From the NCBI GenBank assembly GCA_963797005.1, contig CAWCOF010000002.1, forward strand, positions 152,848 to 216,847: DNA of 64,000 nt. Direction: 5' to 3'. How positions within the stretch are numbered: the first letter of the stretch is position 1; each line of letters starts with the position of its first letter. Shown piece after piece: positions 61,156 through 64,000 of the stretch. Source of the stretch: AWTP1-13 sp963797005 (GTDB lineage: Bacteria > Pseudomonadota > Alphaproteobacteria > Rhizobiales > Hyphomicrobiaceae). The notes under the pieces are model-generated. The model saw nothing but the letters and a program-made list of their open reading frames with translations. It made no database searches and had not been told where the DNA came from. Made by a program: the position numbers and the translations under genes.

Positions 61156-62067
61156 ATGCGATTAGACTATCACATCCTCGACGTCTTCACCGACAAGCGC
61201 TTCGGCGGCAACCAGCTGGCCGTCGTGCTCGAGGCCGACGGCCTCGATACCGGGCGCATGCAGACAATTGCGCGCGAGTTCAATCTTCCCGAGACGGTGT
61301 TCGTGGTGAAGCCTCAGAATCCGGCGCACACCGCACGGCTGCGCATCTTCACGCCGGCAGCGGAGCTGCCGTTCGCCGGTCATCCCACGGTTGGAACGGC
61401 GGTGCTGCTGGCGGAGCTGCGCGGCGGCCAGGCCGCCGGCAACGGCGAGGCGCTGGTGGTGCTCGAGGAGACGATCGGCACCGTGCGCGTCGGGGTGCGC
61501 CTGCGCAAGGGTGCGGCGCCGTTCGCGGAATTCGATGCGCCCAAGCGGCCCGAGGAGGCCGGCGCGGCGCCTTCGGCCGAGCGGCTCGCAGCAGCGCTCG
61601 GGCTGATCCCGGCCGAGATCGGCTTGGAGAACCACCGGCCGACCAGGTTCGGCGCCGGCAACACGTTCCTGTTCGTGCCCGTGTCGTCGCTGGAGGCGAT
61701 CGGCAAGGCACAGGTCGCGCCCCAACACCTGCCCGGCGCCTTTCAGAACGGCCCGCCGACGGGGCTTTTCCTCTATTGCCGCCAGACCGTGCATCGCACG
61801 TCGGCGTTCCACGCGCGCATGTTCGCGCCGCATATGGGCGTGCCGGAGGACCCGGCGACGGGATCGGCGGCAGCGGCTTTCGCCGGCGTCATCCACCGCT
61901 TCGACGAATTCTCCGACGGCCTGCACAAGCGCATCATCGAGCAGGGCTACGAGATGGGCCGGCCGAGCCACATCGAGCTGTCGCTGGAGGTGGAGGGCGG
62001 CGAGCTGGGCACGGTGCGCATCGGCGGGCACGCGGTGCGGGTGGCGGAGGGCAAAATCGAGGTTTAG
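61156..62067 (+). CDS. PhzF family isomerase-like protein
   Basis: This 303-residue protein belongs to the PhzF family, which shares the diaminopimelate-epimerase fold. Landmarks are YHILDVFTDKRFGGNQLAVVL, the active glutamate in REFNLPETVFV, the glycine loop ELPFAGHPTVGTA, and PHMGVPEDPATGSAAAAF. True PhzF acts in phenazine synthesis, but most family members have unknown tasks, and no phenazine genes are here. ATG 61156 fits the family start; the open frame extends upstream. Confidence 0.88.
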   Translation: MRLDYHILDVFTDKRFGGNQLAVVLEADGLDTGRMQTIAREFNLPETVFVVKPQNPAHTARLRIFTPAAELPFAGHPTVGTAVLLAELRGGQAAGNGEALVVLEETIGTVRVGVRLRKGAAPFAEFDAPKRPEEAGAAPSAERLAAALGLIPAEIGLENHRPTRFGAGNTFLFVPVSSLEAIGKAQVAPQHLPGAFQNGPPTGLFLYCRQTVHRTSAFHARMFAPHMGVPEDPATGSAAAAFAGVIHRFDEFSDGLHKRIIEQGYEMGRPSHIELSLEVEGGELGTVRIGGHAVRVAEGKIEV

Positions 62068-62157
62068 GCGGCCGGCGCGGACCTCGCCCTGCAAGGGCTC
62101 GGGGCCTCAATCAGCTTGCGGACTAGCGTGGATTATATGCGCGAGGCTATGCCGGGC

Positions 62158-63155
62158 TCAATTCATCGCCTCGGCCAAGAGGTGGTAGCTGGTGTGGCGG
62201 GCGGCTTCGTCGTAGGCCCAGGTGACGACGGCGATCTCCTGCAAATCCAGGCGGCTGCGAGGTCGCGGATCTGCTGCGCGACCTGTGGCCCCGTGCCGAG
62301 CATGGCGCCGGCGCGATAGTGCGCGAGGCGGGCAGTCTCGTCGGGCGTGTAGGGATAGGCGGCGGCTTGATCGGGCGGCTCGAGCGGGGCGAAGATGCCG
62401 CGGTCGCGCAACAGGCGGAAGCGGGCACGGGAGGCGAAGTGGTGCTGCGCTTCTTCTTCCGTATCGGCGGCGAGGGCCCAGACGCACAACCCAGCGTGCG
62501 GCGCGGGGTGGCGCGGGCTCGGGCGATAGTTGCGGCGGTAGAGGGTCATCGCCTGCTCGGCGCCCATCCCTTCCGTGAAGAACCACGCGAACGCGTAGGG
62601 CAGACCGAAGTGCGCCGCGACCTGGGCGCCGTAGTCGGAGCTGCCGAGCATCCAGATCTCCGGCGTCGTCTCGCCGGCGGGGTAGGCCTTGACCTGGCGG
62701 AAGGGGTGTCCTTCGGGCAGGGCCTCGCCGGCGACCCAGGCGATGAGGTCGCGCACGTCGTTGGGGAAGTGGGCGGGGCGCTCGTTGGCGAGCGGGTTGA
62801 GCGCGAAGGCCGTGCGCCCGTCCGAGCCCGGCGCGCGGCCCAGCCCCAGATCGATGCGGCCCGGCGCGATCGCATCCAGCACGCGGAACTGCTCGGCGAC
62901 CTTGAAGGGGGCGTAGTGGGGCAGCATGACGCCGGCACTGCCGACGCGGATGCGCGACGTGGTGGCGGCAATGGCCGCGATCAGGATCTCGGGCGCGGTG
63001 CCGACGATGGTCTCATTCGAGTGGTGCTCGGAGAGCCAGAAGCGCTGATAGCCCCAGTCCTCGCAGGCTCTGGCCAGCGCCATGGTGTTGCGGATGGCCT
63101 CGCCGTGCGGGCGATCCACGAGGGCGACGGACTGATCGAGGACGGAGAGGCGCAA
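62158..63155 (-). CDS. LLM class flavin-dependent oxidoreductase (one frameshift)
   Basis: This protein has the luciferase-like monooxygenase fold of the YhbW/alkanal type: MRLSVLDQSVALVDRPHGEAIRNTMALARACEDWGYQRFWLSEHHS, then GSAGVMLPHYAPFKVAEQFRVLDAIAPGRIDLGLGRAPG. One base is missing near 62250; with it the end is LDLQEIAVVTWAYDEAARHTSYHLLAEAMN and the length 332 residues. Substrate and reductase partner are unknown. Confidence 0.87.
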
Positions 63156-63485
63156 GGGAAGGCTCGCGTTGATGAGGGCTCGGCCGGTTCAGAGTGTCGA
63201 ACATAGAAGGAGCGGCGCAACCGGCGCAACGCGTGTTCGGATCGGGTCTGGGCCTCCGGCCTCCTCGCCCTGCAAGGGCTCGTCGACCACATCTCATGCC
63301 GCGCTGGCGAACGCAGAAAGTGGAGCGGGCATCGCCTGGCAACGGCGCTCGACGCGGCTGTAACGTGGGTGTCATACGGGGGATTGCGCGCAATTCTTCT
63401 TGCCATCCCGGTGCTATTTCGGCTTAAGTAGTGGTGGAACTGTTGCGTGGGCCGATTTTGAGGCGCCGAGCGCGTGGGAAGCCAA
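63156..63485. other. Spacer before the leuA leader
   Basis: About 330 bases without a supported gene; it should hold the promoters of the LLM gene and of the leuA leader. TTAAGTAGTGG near 63423 is the AT-richest spot. Confidence 0.4.
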
Positions 63486-63605
63486 GTGAGCGCGAAGAGC
63501 TCCAGGATCGACCTGACCGCGACCGGCCTGCTGCCGGCGACGGCAGCGCTCGGCCTGATCGGCACCCTGCTCCTCATCGGCACCCTGCTCCTTATCGGCC
63601 CCTGA
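63486..63605 (+). CDS. Putative leucine-rich leader peptide of leuA
   Basis: A GTG-started frame encodes 39 residues, of which eleven are leucine and four isoleucine. It includes the tandem LIGTLLLIGTLLLIG, produced by an 18-base direct repeat. It ends 110 bases before leuA. Its stop lies in the left arm of a 9-bp stem (63599-63607 with 63638-63646). This layout is what leucine attenuation would need: ribosome stalling at leucine codons would change the fold downstream. The reading as a plain small membrane peptide cannot be excluded. Confidence 0.45.
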   Translation: MSAKSSRIDLTATGLLPATAALGLIGTLLLIGTLLLIGP

Positions 63606-63700
63606 GCCCCGCTCGTGCCCGGTGATCCGGGACGGCCGCTCAGGGGATGCAAAGCCAAGCAAATCGTCAGGTTTCGATGCCGGAAGGACTCCTATCCGGC
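63599..63700 (+). promoter_or_regulatory. Structured leader between the leucine-rich ORF and leuA
   Basis: CCCCTGAGC (63599) pairs with GCTCAGGGG (63638), enclosing a CCCGG-TGAT-CCGGG hairpin. A second stem, GCCGGAAGG-ACT-CCT-A-TCCGGC (63679-63700), follows 32 bases later. There is no T-run, so if this is an attenuator it may work through Rho or by hiding the leuA start region. Confidence 0.45.
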
Positions 63701-63715
63701 CCCCGATTGAGGAAC

Positions 63716-64000
63716 ATGGGCCATGTCCCGACACGCGAAACCCTCCGTCGTTGGCACGACGGCGCCAATACCGACCGGGTTTTCATTTTTGATACAACCC
63801 TGCGCGACGGCGAGCAATGCCCCGGCGCCACCATGACCTTCGAGGAAAAGCTGGAGGTGGCAGACTTCCTCGACGAGATGGGGGTGGACATCATCGAAGC
63901 GGGCTTCCCGATCGCCTCCGATGGCGATTTCATCGCCGTATCCGAGATCGCCAAGCGGCTCAAGCTCGCTCGTGGTGTGCGGGCTGTCACGCGCGGGCGA
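63716..64000 (+). CDS. leuA: 2-isopropylmalate synthase, N-terminal part (3' partial, one frameshift)
   Basis: This is the beginning of LeuA, which condenses 2-oxoisovalerate and acetyl-CoA in leucine synthesis. FDTTLRDGEQCPGATMTFEEKLEVADFLDEMGVDIIEAGFPIASDGDF is the family signature, with the metal aspartate and the catalytic RDGEQ; the usual residue after Q is S, here C. One extra base near 63971 shifts the frame, after which VVCGLSRAG fits the family. The window ends here. GAGGA precedes ATG 63716; an in-frame ATG at 63677 would lie inside the leader stem. Confidence 0.85.
   Translation, partial: MGHVPTRETLRRWHDGANTDRVFIFDTTLRDGEQCPGATMTFEEKLEVADFLDEMGVDIIEAGFPIASDGDFIAVSEIAKRLKLARGVRAVTRGR

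Overview
This is a GC-rich bacterial chromosome window. The gene order nuoM-nuoN-birA-RNase J-mce-DUF1467-proS-lolC-lolD, together with an Omp25-type porin, points to an alphaproteobacterium of the order Hyphomicrobiales (Rhizobiales). That placement is an inference from synteny and protein similarity, and the sequence does not fix a genus.

Layout. 1-10.05 kb is a conserved core block: the end of the complex I operon, biotin ligase, RNase J, methylmalonyl-CoA epimerase, prolyl-tRNA synthetase and the Lol lipoprotein exporter. 10.1-12.3 kb holds a translationally coupled polyamine pair (ornithine decarboxylase and an agmatinase-type ureohydrolase). 12.4-15.7 kb has an MFS carrier, an Uup-type ABC-F ATPase and tRNA-Val(CAC). 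15.8-17.9 kb is a defence and toxin-antitoxin spot: an intact antitoxin whose ParE/RelE toxin is cut after about 12 codons, followed at once by a complete DarT-DarG system. 17.9-30.7 kb is again mostly housekeeping (aldo-keto reductase, TusA, MMPL/RND exporter, gyrA, coaD, two cyclophilins, queA, tgt). 30.7-37.6 kb is metabolic and transport genes, including a PseG-GNAT fusion. 37.7-41.9 kb is an accessory island: FkbM methyltransferase, stand-alone Cas2-like protein, KTSC protein, AAA ATPase and an IS1-like transposase. 42-45.4 kb pairs an oxalyl-CoA-decarboxylase-like ThDP enzyme with a CaiB/BaiF CoA-transferase. 45.5-51.8 kb is a cluster with an iron theme: di-heme peroxidase, unknown secreted protein, PiuC, HigBA-like toxin-antitoxin, bacterioferritin, Bfd, a ten-cysteine protein and a cysteine-less Rrf2 regulator. 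52-64 kb holds a secreted caspase-like protein, a VWA protein, TetR-ilvC, several small secreted proteins, a porin, PhzF, a luciferase-like oxidoreductase and the start of leuA behind a leucine-rich leader ORF.

Two window-wide patterns matter to any reader. First, four families of palindromic repeats (called A-D here) lie between genes and often contain a stop codon. Family B is also inserted in frame inside protein genes, twice in queA and once in the N-terminus of the di-heme peroxidase, which resembles the Rickettsia palindromic elements. Second, fifteen single-base frameshifts (ten insertions, five deletions) break otherwise well-conserved genes, including essential gyrA (four times) and leuA. 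Correcting one base at each site restores a full-length family member every time, so these most probably are consensus errors in the assembly, and such genes are annotated as single CDS with the shift noted.

The strongest biological leads are the in-frame repeats, a tRNA-guanine transglycosylase that lacks three of its four zinc ligands, the DarTG system next to a broken TA locus, the Rrf2/bacterioferritin cluster with a shared 16-nt upstream motif, several palindromic operators placed exactly within promoters, and the putative leuA leader.
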